From Niabella insulamsoli (GTDB lineage Bacteria > Bacteroidota > Bacteroidia > Chitinophagales > Chitinophagaceae): a stretch of DNA of 64,000 bases. Position numbers and translations under genes: made by a program. Position 1 is the stretch's first letter. Every line of letters starts with the position of its first letter. Below the pieces are notes generated by a model. The model ran no database searches. It was given only the letters and a program-made list of their open reading frames with translations, and was not told the DNA's origin. Below, one piece after another: positions 50,729 to 59,124 of this stretch. The DNA lies in assembly GCF_039652435.2 (NCBI RefSeq), contig NZ_CP190246.1, positions 3,348,001 through 3,412,000 on the forward strand, given 5' to 3'.

Positions 50729-51013
50729 TTATGCGTATATTACTGTTAATCCTAATTCTAAAGCAAGATTGTGCTCAATTGTAGCGCCTTTACTATCCTT
50801 CCAGCACGGCAGCATATAGATGGCCTGACAATCCAATAGCGCCTTCAAATCTTCTTTCATATAGCTTTCCCACGTCAAATCGTGTTCATGATTTATAGTC
50901 ATCGGATTGACCGGTATGAGGCCCATCGCCGCCACCTTAGATTCCGCATCTTGGAACTTTTCTTCGGCATCACTTTCGGAGCCAGTTATTTTTCCGCTGA
51001 TATATGCTTTCAT
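50729..51013 (-). CDS. DUF4406 domain protein (nucleoside deoxyribosyltransferase-like)
   Basis: The pattern MKAYISGKITG, then EKFQDAESKVAAMGLIPVNP and a closing ATIEHNLALELGLTVIY matches DUF4406, related to nucleoside 2-deoxyribosyltransferases. A role in phage nucleotide metabolism is possible. The catalytic Glu could be in ATIEHNLA. At 94 residues it is a complete small domain. It starts 2 nt after the helicase-methyltransferase gene. Confidence 0.82.
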   Translation of the reverse strand: MKAYISGKITGSESDAEEKFQDAESKVAAMGLIPVNPMTINHEHDLTWESYMKEDLKALLDCQAIYMLPCWKDSKGATIEHNLALELGLTVIYA

Positions 51014-51015
51014 AA

Positions 51016-53682
51016 TTATGCTGTTAATAAGTCAAATAATGTTGGTATTGAAACTTTGTTTTCTTGCTTTTTGAGATAGAAATCAGCATGCCGGGCATAC
51101 TCGTCATTTAACTCCGTCCCGAAATACCTCCGCTTCTTTTTTAATGCGCAAACACCGGTTGTACCTAAGCCGTTAAATGGATCCGCAACCAAGTCGCCCT
51201 CGTTTGAGTATAGCTCAATGACACGGTCAACCTCATCCGTTGGCTGAGGGCAAATGTGATTTCTTTGCTTGCGTCGCGACTGTTCTAAATTCAGCCCGTG
51301 CATGCGATTCACATTATTCCAGATATAGTCTGAATTAGAAACGATCGGTAACGTGGTGAACTCCTTTGATAACTTTCCTTTGCCCTCTAGATCTTCCAGT
51401 AGTTGAATATGAGCATCATAATCATAGATCACCCCTGGATTAAATTCATTCCACCATCTGCGGATCCTTTTCAAATCCCACTTACCCATTTCCTCAGGAG
51501 TGATCAGTCCGTTGCCGGAACTCAGCCAGAAAGCATCCGCGTCAATTTGCCATTGAGGTAGTGAGTATTGCGTTTCGCTATGTCGGATCAAGTCCTTTTC
51601 ATGAAAGAATTGATTACATTTCGGGCATGATAGCAGGATTGAGTTGGGCCTTACGTAAGAATTATAATCTTTTCGATCATGGCAAAGAGGGCATTCGCAA
51701 TTATGCTTCACCGGCACATCGGCGTATGCGTTCTCTGTTGATGTAGGAGGCTTTCTGAATACCCATATTTCTTCCGGAATGCCGGCGCCCATCTTAGTAC
51801 TATCTTTCTGCATTTCGCCGAATGTGAGGCGGTAGGTTTGATTATTTTCACCCACAACGCAGGTCGGGATGTAGTGAAATCCCATTGTTTCAAACCCATG
51901 CTGTTCCATGGCCTCACAAACTAAATGCGTGAATCGATGAAAAATTGAAAATCCCTTTCCCGTTACGGATCCGTAGTGAATTCTATTTTTAAGATGAACG
52001 GTTGAGATGCGGCCCGGCTTTAGCGTTCTAAAATATTCCGGGAGAAAGAAGTCCAACTGCCGGCGAAATTGCTGATTACTCATATTGTGCCCGTAATCAT
52101 TATAATAGTTCGTGTACTCATAATGATTCCCAAACGGGAAAGAGCTATTCTGAAAATCAAACAGGTTGTCTTCGAGGTCGAACCATTCGCGCGTACAGTC
52201 GTTGCTTACCAGTTTATAATGCTTACCCTCATATACCTTCCGATCAGTTTTAAACGTCCGCTTCCGTTCTTCCACCATTCCCTGATGATCAAGGCCGTGC
52301 TTTAAAACGAGACCCCTTAACCAGGCGCGTTGCTCATTATGCTGCTTCCACTTTCTTTTAAGGTTTTGGATAATTGGATATTCTTCAGGGGTGTAAATGA
52401 TAAAGAAGTCAACAGAATCAAAGCCGCTGAATGGCCGGTGGATTCGCTTTACGACTTGATATAAGTCATTAAAATCGTTATTTACACCGAGCATTATTGC
52501 TTTGCCACAATAGCGCTGGAAATTGCAACCAACGCCGCTTATTTCAGGTTTTGTGCCGAGGTATTTCAGCTCACCCTTTGTAAAAGCTACAATATTTTTT
52601 TCTTTTATTTCTGCAGATTGGGATCCGGTTAAATAGCCGTAATTCTTTTCTTTGAAAGCTTTGTTCAGCGCATCACGTTCAGGATTTAAATGATGCCACA
52701 ATAAAAAGTGATCATCCGGATAGCTATCGACAATTTTCAGGGCCTTATTCAATCGAACATCGATGCTCCCTTTTTTGATTTTTGCATTGGTAGGTAGATC
52801 ATTCCCGCCGGTATCTGCAACCAATCTACCTTGCCCGTTCTTTTCCTGGCCGGCATCGATTGCTTTATCCATTTTAACCTCGATCCAATGAATATTTAAT
52901 TTTGGCAACACATATCCCTCGTCTGAAAATCCGAGATCCGACGGGTATTCGATAGCAACCATCCAGCTGTGAACCCAAAGCCAGAAATCAGCCTCATGTT
53001 GTGGATGTAAAGTAAGCTCGCCGGCCTTGGTAGAATTTCTCTGAAAGAACTGCGTAAGGATCTGACCGCGATCAGCAATACCGAGCACATGAGCGTAGTT
53101 TACCAGCTCAAGAACTTCATTTGGTGAAGGTGTGGCGCTAGCGATATATTTGTACTTCACATTTTTCAACTGACTGCCTAAAGCCTCGGTTGTTTCACTG
53201 GCCATATTCTTAATGTAGTTGCCTTCATCGAGCCACACAACGGTGAACTGACTGAAATCGATGCTACCCATTCTCACGCGCTCGTAATTTGTAACAACAA
53301 TATCGCACTGGCTGGCATTTGCTTCATCCTGATTAGTAACATACTCCATATTTACACCAAGCCTGGCACCTTCACCAACGGCCGGATCCGGATTGATGTA
53401 GGTTTCAGACGCTCCGAGCTCAGTAACAATCAAACCTTTTCCGCCAAATTTTTTTATGATCATTCGTTCGACCTCGATGCTGATGTGCGTTTTTCCCAGA
53501 CCGCAATCCGGAGCGACCAAAGCCCGCCCCAACTTACAGCCCCATTGAATAATAGCCGACTGATGCCCTTTCGTTGACGGATGGTAATCGCTAGGATCTG
53601 TGTCAAAGCCATGTTTTTCAGCGACTCTTATTTTGGAGATAAGAAAGTCATTATATGCTGATATCTTCTGTTCAGTTGTCAT
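51016..53682 (-). CDS. SNF2-type helicase fused to DNA methyltransferase
   Basis: The 888-residue protein has two parts. The helicase part shows Walker A (CGLGKT, about residues 60-65), motif II LDEGN (about 150), motif III SATPSPN (about 180) and motif VI KRIHRPF (about 415). The methyltransferase part has a motif IV-like SSFPF at about 513 (usual SPPY/SPPF), LKPGR near 550, a zinc-binding CxxC...CxxC insert at about 661-691, and motif I DPFNGLGTTG at about 833-842, the permuted (beta-type) order. The start is the ATG at 53682; a GTG precedes it. It may modify phage DNA against restriction while translocating. Target and base are unknown. Confidence 0.88.
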   Translation of the reverse strand: MTTEQKISAYNDFLISKIRVAEKHGFDTDPSDYHPSTKGHQSAIIQWGCKLGRALVAPDCGLGKTHISIEVERMIIKKFGGKGLIVTELGASETYINPDPAVGEGARLGVNMEYVTNQDEANASQCDIVVTNYERVRMGSIDFSQFTVVWLDEGNYIKNMASETTEALGSQLKNVKYKYIASATPSPNEVLELVNYAHVLGIADRGQILTQFFQRNSTKAGELTLHPQHEADFWLWVHSWMVAIEYPSDLGFSDEGYVLPKLNIHWIEVKMDKAIDAGQEKNGQGRLVADTGGNDLPTNAKIKKGSIDVRLNKALKIVDSYPDDHFLLWHHLNPERDALNKAFKEKNYGYLTGSQSAEIKEKNIVAFTKGELKYLGTKPEISGVGCNFQRYCGKAIMLGVNNDFNDLYQVVKRIHRPFSGFDSVDFFIIYTPEEYPIIQNLKRKWKQHNEQRAWLRGLVLKHGLDHQGMVEERKRTFKTDRKVYEGKHYKLVSNDCTREWFDLEDNLFDFQNSSFPFGNHYEYTNYYNDYGHNMSNQQFRRQLDFFLPEYFRTLKPGRISTVHLKNRIHYGSVTGKGFSIFHRFTHLVCEAMEQHGFETMGFHYIPTCVVGENNQTYRLTFGEMQKDSTKMGAGIPEEIWVFRKPPTSTENAYADVPVKHNCECPLCHDRKDYNSYVRPNSILLSCPKCNQFFHEKDLIRHSETQYSLPQWQIDADAFWLSSGNGLITPEEMGKWDLKRIRRWWNEFNPGVIYDYDAHIQLLEDLEGKGKLSKEFTTLPIVSNSDYIWNNVNRMHGLNLEQSRRKQRNHICPQPTDEVDRVIELYSNEGDLVADPFNGLGTTGVCALKKKRRYFGTELNDEYARHADFYLKKQENKVSIPTLFDLLTA

Positions 53683-53749
53683 CACAAACCATTTTCCTTT
53701 TTGTATAATCTTTTAATGAATGAATTACCGTGCTCAGATCTTACTTTTC

Positions 53750-54310
53750 TTATATCAAAGAGAAGTCGAGGGTGGCTTCATCTTCTGAAAGCTCTAAAGG
53801 CATAATACCCATATACCCTTTTGCTTCGCCGGAAGGAAAGAATATCATCATTTCATTTGTTTCGTAGAATCGACAGATCAGATTTTCTGAAGGAAATAAC
53901 TTTGCTGCTATTTGTATGTATTTTGGATTGAAGCAGACGAATGACTTGCGATCAAAGATTGAGTTAGCAACCGATTTTACGATAGCATCATATTCGGGAA
54001 ATTTAAGATCGCAATGGATGTTGACATCTGCTTTAATACCTCCCTTCTCATAATGAAGTATATCATCATTAACCTCTATAAGATCCGCATCAATTATCTC
54101 CGCCCAAACGTCACGATGAATTAATTTACCATTCATGGCACGGATGCATTCATCAGGTAGCGTGCTGTAAGTTCTCAAATTCATTTGAGCAAGTATATGG
54201 GCGTTTGTGGCGGTGGCAATGCCGTCTATAATCTCTACGTGCTGTAGTGCTGGACGTAATTCGTCGTCTGAACAAGCTAGGTGTATAGGTGGTAAGTTCT
54301 TTTTTGACAT
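53750..54310 (-). CDS. Putative sliding clamp-like protein (186 aa)
   Basis: The N-terminus (HLACSDDELRPALQHVEIIDGIATATNAHILA) has the pattern of one domain of a beta clamp: helix, strand, then an Ala-rich turn. The C-terminal segment ends with GYMGIMPLEL. It has half the size of bacterial DnaN, so it would have to form a higher oligomer if it is a clamp. The identification is by pattern only. It lies between DNA replication and nuclease genes. Confidence 0.5.
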   Translation of the reverse strand: MSKKNLPPIHLACSDDELRPALQHVEIIDGIATATNAHILAQMNLRTYSTLPDECIRAMNGKLIHRDVWAEIIDADLIEVNDDILHYEKGGIKADVNIHCDLKFPEYDAIVKSVANSIFDRKSFVCFNPKYIQIAAKLFPSENLICRFYETNEMMIFFPSGEAKGYMGIMPLELSEDEATLDFSLI

Positions 54311-54316
54311 GATTAA

Positions 54317-54703
54317 TTATTGTTTTTTATGTTTTGAAATTGATAGGCCGAGGTCCATCGCTTCGAGTGGATTTTTTTCAATCCAGGAGTTACAGGCGTT
54401 ACATGCGCGGATAACATTATTTCGATCGCACAAATTTTTCCTAGTTCTTTTTTGCAGATGGTGCAGCCCCTCCATTATTCCCGTGCAGACACCTTTTATC
54501 TTTACCTCACAAAGCGGACTTTCATTTCTCATGTCCTGCACCAGCTTCGAATACTCTTTGTCAAGATCTTTTTGAGTTTGGCTTTTCTTAGGAATAGGGT
54601 CTGCTTTTTTCACCGGTGAAGCGGAGCCGTATATTCTATGATGATTGATGCATAAACCATTCTTGTAAACGTTTTGACGGCATAAAGGAAATTCACAGCT
54701 CAT
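54317..54703 (-). CDS. HNH-type endonuclease-like protein
   Basis: The 128-residue protein has a Cys-rich start (C3, C8), then CEVKIKGVCTGIMEGLHHLQKR, and RACNACNSWIEKNP near the C-terminus. The Cys pairs around His-His suggest an HNH/zinc-finger nuclease fold of the type found in phage recombination or packaging proteins (NinG-like). The catalytic His would be in GLHHLQ. It starts 6 nt after the clamp-like gene. Confidence 0.68.
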   Translation of the reverse strand: MSCEFPLCRQNVYKNGLCINHHRIYGSASPVKKADPIPKKSQTQKDLDKEYSKLVQDMRNESPLCEVKIKGVCTGIMEGLHHLQKRTRKNLCDRNNVIRACNACNSWIEKNPLEAMDLGLSISKHKKQ

Positions 54704-54708
54704 TCTTT

Positions 54709-55101
54709 CTAACTTAAAACTTGAGATAATTTCATTTCTTCTTTCAGGGCACTGATACAGGTTATAACCAGATTAATTGAGTGAGAGCACGCTTTGTTAC
54801 ACCTGTCAGCTAACTCATAAATTCCATGCTCCATGTGACAACAGTCATTCACATACTCTTTTTGCAGAAGCGGGGACAAGTGAATTTTCTGCGCGCCGAG
54901 GCTCGCAACGAGGTTAATCATTGCTTGCTTCTTTTTCCGATGCAGCGCCTCCTTTGCTAGCGACATTTGCTCACCGGAAAATGCCATCCACTGCTTTAAC
55001 TGAAACCCATATTCCATAAGAAGGTCAATGCTGCTTTTGCCGGCATAATCAGTCCCTTCAATTGTGTTCAGGATTGCTTTTAATTGATCTGGCTGTATCA
55101 T
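54709..55101 (-). CDS. Hypothetical protein (130 aa)
   Basis: A soluble helical protein without recognised family; the C-terminus has several Cys (NDCCH, CNKACS). It overlaps the RecE-like gene by 4 nt, which suggests coupled expression with recombination functions. Confidence 0.65.
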   Translation of the reverse strand: MIQPDQLKAILNTIEGTDYAGKSSIDLLMEYGFQLKQWMAFSGEQMSLAKEALHRKKKQAMINLVASLGAQKIHLSPLLQKEYVNDCCHMEHGIYELADRCNKACSHSINLVITCISALKEEMKLSQVLS

Positions 55102-55727
55102 ATTTCGTTTATTAATTCTTGAAGTTGTTCAGGATCTGATATCTGATCGGTAATTGAACTTTTTAAAAGGCCGTCGCAAATTGCTTTGATATACTTTTTC
55201 CGACCTGATATGTAAAATGTATCTCCCCTTTCGATCATGAATCGGAAAAGCTTTTCTGGATTCTTTTTACTTACTCCAACGATCAGCTCTCGGTCAATAC
55301 CGGTTGTATCAATGTAAAAGGCTGCGCCCATGTCATAATCAAAATGAGTGATGCTTTCTCGAAATGCCTTTTCGTTGGTGCTGGAAAGGCCTTTAAACTC
55401 CAGAATAAGTGAGCAATCTTTAATTACTCCATCTGCTTTGCATCGTCTTTTCAGTCCTGAAACCTTACGGTAGAATTCGTGCTCAACCTTTATATTACTA
55501 TAGGACATGATTGAATTACAGAGTCTGTCAGCGTAGAATGTGTCCCTCATTTTCAAAGCCAGTTGGTAATCTTTGTCGCTTTTATTTGCCTTTTCCGGCT
55601 CCAAAATCGTCTCATGGACAAGTCGCCCAAACTCAAATATTCTGTCGATGTTTGGAGGAAACTCGCTTCCCATTATTGTTTTGAGAAACGAGTTTGAAAC
55701 CCAATCATATCTGCTGTAGTAATCCAT
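55098..55727 (-). CDS. RecE-like PD-(D/E)XK exonuclease
   Basis: The 209-residue protein shows the active-site order of lambda-exonuclease/RecE-type nucleases: Asp in KRRCKADGVI (about residue 98), then E-x-K in LILEFKGLSS (about 109-111), and a following YDMGAAFYID helix typical for the group. It would degrade one strand at double-strand ends to start recombination. An annealing partner should be near; the flanking coiled-coil and ssDNA-binding-like genes are candidates. Confidence 0.78.
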   Translation of the reverse strand: MDYYSRYDWVSNSFLKTIMGSEFPPNIDRIFEFGRLVHETILEPEKANKSDKDYQLALKMRDTFYADRLCNSIMSYSNIKVEHEFYRKVSGLKRRCKADGVIKDCSLILEFKGLSSTNEKAFRESITHFDYDMGAAFYIDTTGIDRELIVGVSKKNPEKLFRFMIERGDTFYISGRKKYIKAICDGLLKSSITDQISDPEQLQELINEI

Positions 55728-56923
55728 TATACGTTGTAGGTTACTCCTGTAATTTTAGGTTGTCCATTTTTTGCCGCAAAATCTGCGAGAAATTCAAGCT
55801 TCGAAATATCGCCACCACTTTTTATATAGAATGAAACAAGCTCTTTATAAGCATCATAAATAGTGACAGATGCTTTCATTAGAGATTTTTTTACGGATAC
55901 CGGACCAACTGCCTGCATTTTGCTTTGCGTAGATAGTTGCGATTGCAACTGCTGCTGGCTTGTTTGTTGCTCAGCCTCTTTTCTTTTGCGATCTTCTTCT
56001 TCCTTAGCTGCCTGGGCACGTTTTTCACGCTCGTCATTTGCTTTTCGCTCATTTTCTTCTCGGATCCTGCGTGCTTCTTCTGCATTTTTCTCTTCTAAAT
56101 CCGCCAGATCCTGCAATTCTTTTTTCCGCGCCGGTACCATGGCCTTTATTTCACTAACAACAGCATTTACACTAGCTGCGTATCGTTCCTGGAAAACTTG
56201 CAGAGGGATGTCCACTTTAGCGTGGCGTTGAAGTTTGAGATATTCGTCGCCCTGAATGAGCGCGTTGTTATAATAAGCAACAAAGAATGAATCGTAAGCA
56301 TCCTCTTTTAAGATCGGCTTGTAATTGTTGAGCAGTGAAATATTAGAATCAAAATCTGCAAGGGTAAGTTTCGAGAATCTCGTTTTTAGCTCTTCAACCA
56401 CATTTGCTACAAAGCGATCAAATTTTATCGAAGCTTCAGATTTCAATGCGATCCGAACCCGTTCGACCTCATTGTTTTTGTCGATTTCACGCTGGAGCTT
56501 CTCCTGCTCTTCCTTGCGCCGTTTGGCCTCAGTTACCTCATAAGAATCTGCAAGGCCTTTAACCCGATCCGACTCTGTTTGAAGGTTTGCGCATATTTCT
56601 TTCTCAACTGAAATAATTTCCTTTTTGAAGGCGTCGATTGGCCGCGTAGTGTTGAGACGCATTTCAGAAACCTCTTTAATAGATTTTCCTGCGTCAGTTA
56701 ATACCCGGCGAACCGTTTTTAATTGCTCGTCCGATTCAATGTTTACGATTGGCGCGAGCTCTTCAACTGCCTTTTTATCCAGTTCACCCTTTTTCAAAAG
56801 GAGGTTATTTTTTACAAGGCCAAAACTTTCCTCCATGGTAGAAAGTGCATTGTGAACAGCGTTTTCCGCAACTTCCTCCATGGTTTCGGCAGTGTCCAAA
56901 GCATCTAATAATTGTTCGTTCAT
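55727..56923 (-). CDS. Coiled-coil protein of the recombination module (398 aa)
   Basis: The ATG at 56923 is preferred over an in-frame TTG at 56944. The protein has a long charged helical region (about residues 75-160), an acidic globular part and a second Lys/Glu/Arg-rich coiled coil at about 270-320, ending in a Gln/Ser-rich linker and a 65-residue domain. It resembles DUF1351-type phage proteins next to recombinases. It overlaps the RecE-like gene by 1 nt. It may hold or regulate the nuclease; this is inference. Confidence 0.66.
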   Translation of the reverse strand: MNEQLLDALDTAETMEEVAENAVHNALSTMEESFGLVKNNLLLKKGELDKKAVEELAPIVNIESDEQLKTVRRVLTDAGKSIKEVSEMRLNTTRPIDAFKKEIISVEKEICANLQTESDRVKGLADSYEVTEAKRRKEEQEKLQREIDKNNEVERVRIALKSEASIKFDRFVANVVEELKTRFSKLTLADFDSNISLLNNYKPILKEDAYDSFFVAYYNNALIQGDEYLKLQRHAKVDIPLQVFQERYAASVNAVVSEIKAMVPARKKELQDLADLEEKNAEEARRIREENERKANDEREKRAQAAKEEEDRKRKEAEQQTSQQQLQSQLSTQSKMQAVGPVSVKKSLMKASVTIYDAYKELVSFYIKSGGDISKLEFLADFAAKNGQPKITGVTYNV

Positions 56924-56957
56924 AAAACTATTTTTTGTGGGCAACCCCGGTTGAATA

Positions 56958-57392
56958 TTATTTTGCAGCGATGTTGATAACTAGAGGTTTGATTGACCAG
57001 TTATCTGAAAGAAGAGAATTTGTTTTATTCTTCTTTTTGCCGAGATAGGTGATCTCCAGTGGCGTGCCCTTCTGAATGTTATATGCGGTTATAGCGCCAA
57101 CCAGCCTTTTAGATCCGTTGCTAATATTTTTGATTGCTCCGTTTTCTTTAGCGAAAAAGAACGCGCATTCCAGGTCGATAATCTCTCCCGACTTTTCGTC
57201 GAGCACCGGGCGAATATCTATGCGGTCAAATAAAACCCGCTTTTTATCGCCGGCATCCACGGGTGTCCAGTAATCCGACATTAAATCGATCGGAGCCGCC
57301 TCGCCTTTTTCCAAAAGATCAATTTGATCTACTGAAACAGTTTCTACATTTAGGCTTTCGCCTCTTTTTAATTCAAGTGATTGATTTTCCAT
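56958..57392 (-). CDS. Putative phage ssDNA-binding-like protein (144 aa)
   Basis: A soluble beta-rich protein with the pattern KKRVLFDRIDIRPVLDEKSGEI and a final LSDNWSIKPLVIN, which could be an OB-type fold. Its position, just before the recombination genes, fits a single-stranded DNA-binding or annealing protein in phage operons. No family can be named. Confidence 0.5.
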   Translation of the reverse strand: MENQSLELKRGESLNVETVSVDQIDLLEKGEAAPIDLMSDYWTPVDAGDKKRVLFDRIDIRPVLDEKSGEIIDLECAFFFAKENGAIKNISNGSKRLVGAITAYNIQKGTPLEITYLGKKKNKTNSLLSDNWSIKPLVINIAAK

Positions 57393-57468
57393 TTTTATTT
57401 TATTTAAGGATTCGAAAAAAGATTGTTTTTAAAAAGGGTCCCGGCCAAGAATAGCAGGACCGTAACAA

Positions 57469-57717
57469 CTAACTGCTTATGACAGAGTTTAATTCTTCCC
57501 GGCGCTTGGATAATGAATCCAGCAAACCCCCAGAATAAATATTGTGACCGTGCAGCCGGTTAAATAGTGAGATCATGCAGCTGATGCTATACAGCTGATA
57601 AAATGACGTGCTCTTAGCTATACTGTTTCTTATTTTAATAACTGCACGCAGCATTTTATAAGAAGGACTAGCATCGACGCGAAGGCGCCGAGCATATAGG
57701 CAAAAATTATTATCCAT
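57469..57717 (-). CDS. Hypothetical early protein (82 aa)
   Basis: A helical, basic protein with Cys and Ser-rich stretches. No family recognised. It lies 76 nt before the next gene, a gap without a clear site. Confidence 0.55.
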   Translation of the reverse strand: MDNNFCLYARRLRVDASPSYKMLRAVIKIRNSIAKSTSFYQLYSISCMISLFNRLHGHNIYSGGLLDSLSKRREELNSVISS

Positions 57718-57723
57718 AGAATT

Positions 57724-57822
57724 TTATTGAGCATTGTAAAAGAGAAATATTATTGCTGTGATTAAAATGATGGCAGCAATTAATTCGTACCGACTCCATC
57801 GATCTGCCGGCCTATGCTTCAT
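57724..57822 (-). CDS. Membrane micropeptide (32 aa)
   Basis: The short frame encodes a basic start and one transmembrane-like helix (LIAAIILITAIIFLF). It overlaps the upstream gene by 11 nt and ends 6 nt before the next. At 32 residues it is only a candidate. It may be a holin-like or regulatory peptide. Confidence 0.38.
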   Translation of the reverse strand: MKHRPADRWSRYELIAAIILITAIIFLFYNAQ

Positions 57823-58111
57823 GATACTCGATTTCGGCAGTTTCGAATTCTGCGTCTGCCTCACAGGCTTCCCTACGATCAAGGTTTGATTGAATTTCCC
57901 GATCAGTATCTTCTGTTTCGATGTAAATTCCAGCTACAGCAAGCGTAGCATCTAAAACCCTGGCCGCGGCCTCATACGCTTCACTTTTGCCATAAAAGTT
58001 TTGCTGAATTGAAGGCGGCAAATCTTCTTTTGAGTTCGCAAAAGCATTGTTTGAATACTTGATTAGCGTGTCATACGCCTGCTGCATTTTGTTTTTTAAT
58101 TCCTGTGTCAT
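57812..58111 (-). CDS. Hypothetical early protein (99 aa)
   Basis: An acidic helical protein with Ala/Glu-rich C-terminal half. No family recognised. It follows the next upstream gene after 20 nt. Confidence 0.6.
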   Translation of the reverse strand: MTQELKNKMQQAYDTLIKYSNNAFANSKEDLPPSIQQNFYGKSEAYEAAARVLDATLAVAGIYIETEDTDREIQSNLDRREACEADAEFETAEIEYHEA

Positions 58112-58131
58112 AAGTTTGTGTTTTATTTTAT

Positions 58132-58368
58132 TTAAGAATTAGCGGTATGGAGTTGTGATCCTGCCGCTTTTTTTTGCAAATACTTTTTTCTTCTGCCGAT
58201 TATTTTGGCAGCTTGTTCGTCGCTCAACTCACCCTCCTTTTTCACTTTTTTAAAACCACCGGGGGTAGAAACCCCCAGGGCCAACCTTAGCCTCTCGGCT
58301 TTTTCAATCATCGCGTAGGCAAATGCCTCCATCGAATTAATTTCTTTTATTACTTGCGACTTGGTCAT
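58132..58368 (-). CDS. Hypothetical early protein (78 aa)
   Basis: A basic helical protein; a possible helix-turn-helix at about residues 45-65 (SDEQAAKIIGRRKKYLQKK). It overlaps the LuxR-type gene by 4 nt, so they are coupled. Confidence 0.6.
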   Translation of the reverse strand: MTKSQVIKEINSMEAFAYAMIEKAERLRLALGVSTPGGFKKVKKEGELSDEQAAKIIGRRKKYLQKKAAGSQLHTANS

Positions 58369-58739
58369 ATAAAATCGATTGTATCATCGTCATATTCATG
58401 ACGCTTTCTTGTTTTTGAAACTCTTGTGCTTTTAGCTCGGGAGGTCCGGATCATTTTACTTTCATCGTCGCTATATTCATTCACACAAATCAGAACTAAC
58501 AGTAATAATGCAGAGAGAAATGGTTGCGCTGCGATGGACCGGCCTTTTACTATATGCCACCAGGAAGAAAGAGCGCCGATGCTTTGAACTTCAATTTTGT
58601 CGTAAATATTTCTGGCGGTTTGGCCTACAGTATGGACCGAAATACCCAACTTTCCAGCTACTTGCTTTTTTGCAGCGCCAAACGCTAACAGCTCAGCAAC
58701 CTCAGTTTCTCTTTTTGTCAATTCAGCTTTTAGGTTCAT
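58365..58739 (-). CDS. LuxR-type HTH protein with a membrane segment (124 aa)
   Basis: The ATG at 58739 is preferred. Residues 8-60 are a LuxR-type helix-turn-helix: LTKRETEVAELLAFGAAKKQVAGKLGIS, then HTVGQTARNIYDKI. There is no sensor or receiver domain. A transmembrane helix (about residues 74-88, FLSALLLLVLICVN) follows, and then a charged tail. A membrane-anchored DNA-binding protein is unusual for a phage; it may control early or late gene expression. Confidence 0.75.
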   Translation of the reverse strand: MNLKAELTKRETEVAELLAFGAAKKQVAGKLGISVHTVGQTARNIYDKIEVQSIGALSSWWHIVKGRSIAAQPFLSALLLLVLICVNEYSDDESKMIRTSRAKSTRVSKTRKRHEYDDDTIDFI

Positions 58740-58741
58740 GA

Positions 58742-58987
58742 TCAAGCCCCCCAAATGTTTTTCTTAGCGACTTTATATTTACCATTGATGATGCGCTCAA
58801 TGCCCTCCTTCTCGGATACCTTCGGTTCAACTTCACCTCTCATGCGTCGGTACAGATTCGAAACCGAAGTGATCTTTAAAAACACCATCAAATCTTGTAT
58901 TGCATCGGCTTGATGTATCTGAGGAATATGTCGGTACCCTTTTTCGAAGGAGTAAGGGGAAACTTCTATTGCACTTTGATTTGACAT
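58742..58987 (-). CDS. Cro-like early regulator (81 aa)
   Basis: This is the first gene of the long minus-strand unit, directly behind the early promoter. The ATG at 58987 is used; a TTG 36 nt upstream is less likely. The segment DLMVFLKITSVSNLYRRMRGEVEPKVSEKEGIERI resembles small regulators of Bacteroidota phages and fits a DNA-binding helix-turn-helix. It may bind the TACGGTAA operators like Cro. No experiment supports this. Confidence 0.65.
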   Translation of the reverse strand: MSNQSAIEVSPYSFEKGYRHIPQIHQADAIQDLMVFLKITSVSNLYRRMRGEVEPKVSEKEGIERIINGKYKVAKKNIWGA

Positions 58988-59049
58988 ATATTTGCTATTG
59001 TTTCGTTTTTTGTAATTCGCCAACTTTGTGGCGTTTTGCGTTTGTAGAG

Positions 59050-59082
59050 CAAATATACGGTAACTTGTTACGGTAATCCAAA
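59050..59082 (-). promoter_or_regulatory. Early promoter of the minus-strand unit
   Basis: On the minus strand TTTG (59082-59079), a 21-nt spacer and TATATTTG (59057-59050) match the phylum consensus fully. Two operator half-sites lie in the spacer, so repressor binding would block RNA polymerase. Transcription would start about 55 nt before the Cro-like gene. Confidence 0.75.
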
Positions 59083-59094
59083 TAAATTACCGTA
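59056..59094. promoter_or_regulatory. Phage operator: three TACGGTAA half-sites
   Basis: TACGGTAAC (59056-59064), TACGGTAAT (59069-59077) and the inverted ATTACCGTA (59086-59094). The second and third form a perfect 9-bp inverted repeat with an 8-nt spacer. The region lies between the divergent repressor and Cro-like genes, the classical immunity position. Confidence 0.75.
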
Positions 59095-59124
59095 TTTAAT
59101 TAATGTATAATTAATATTTCGATT

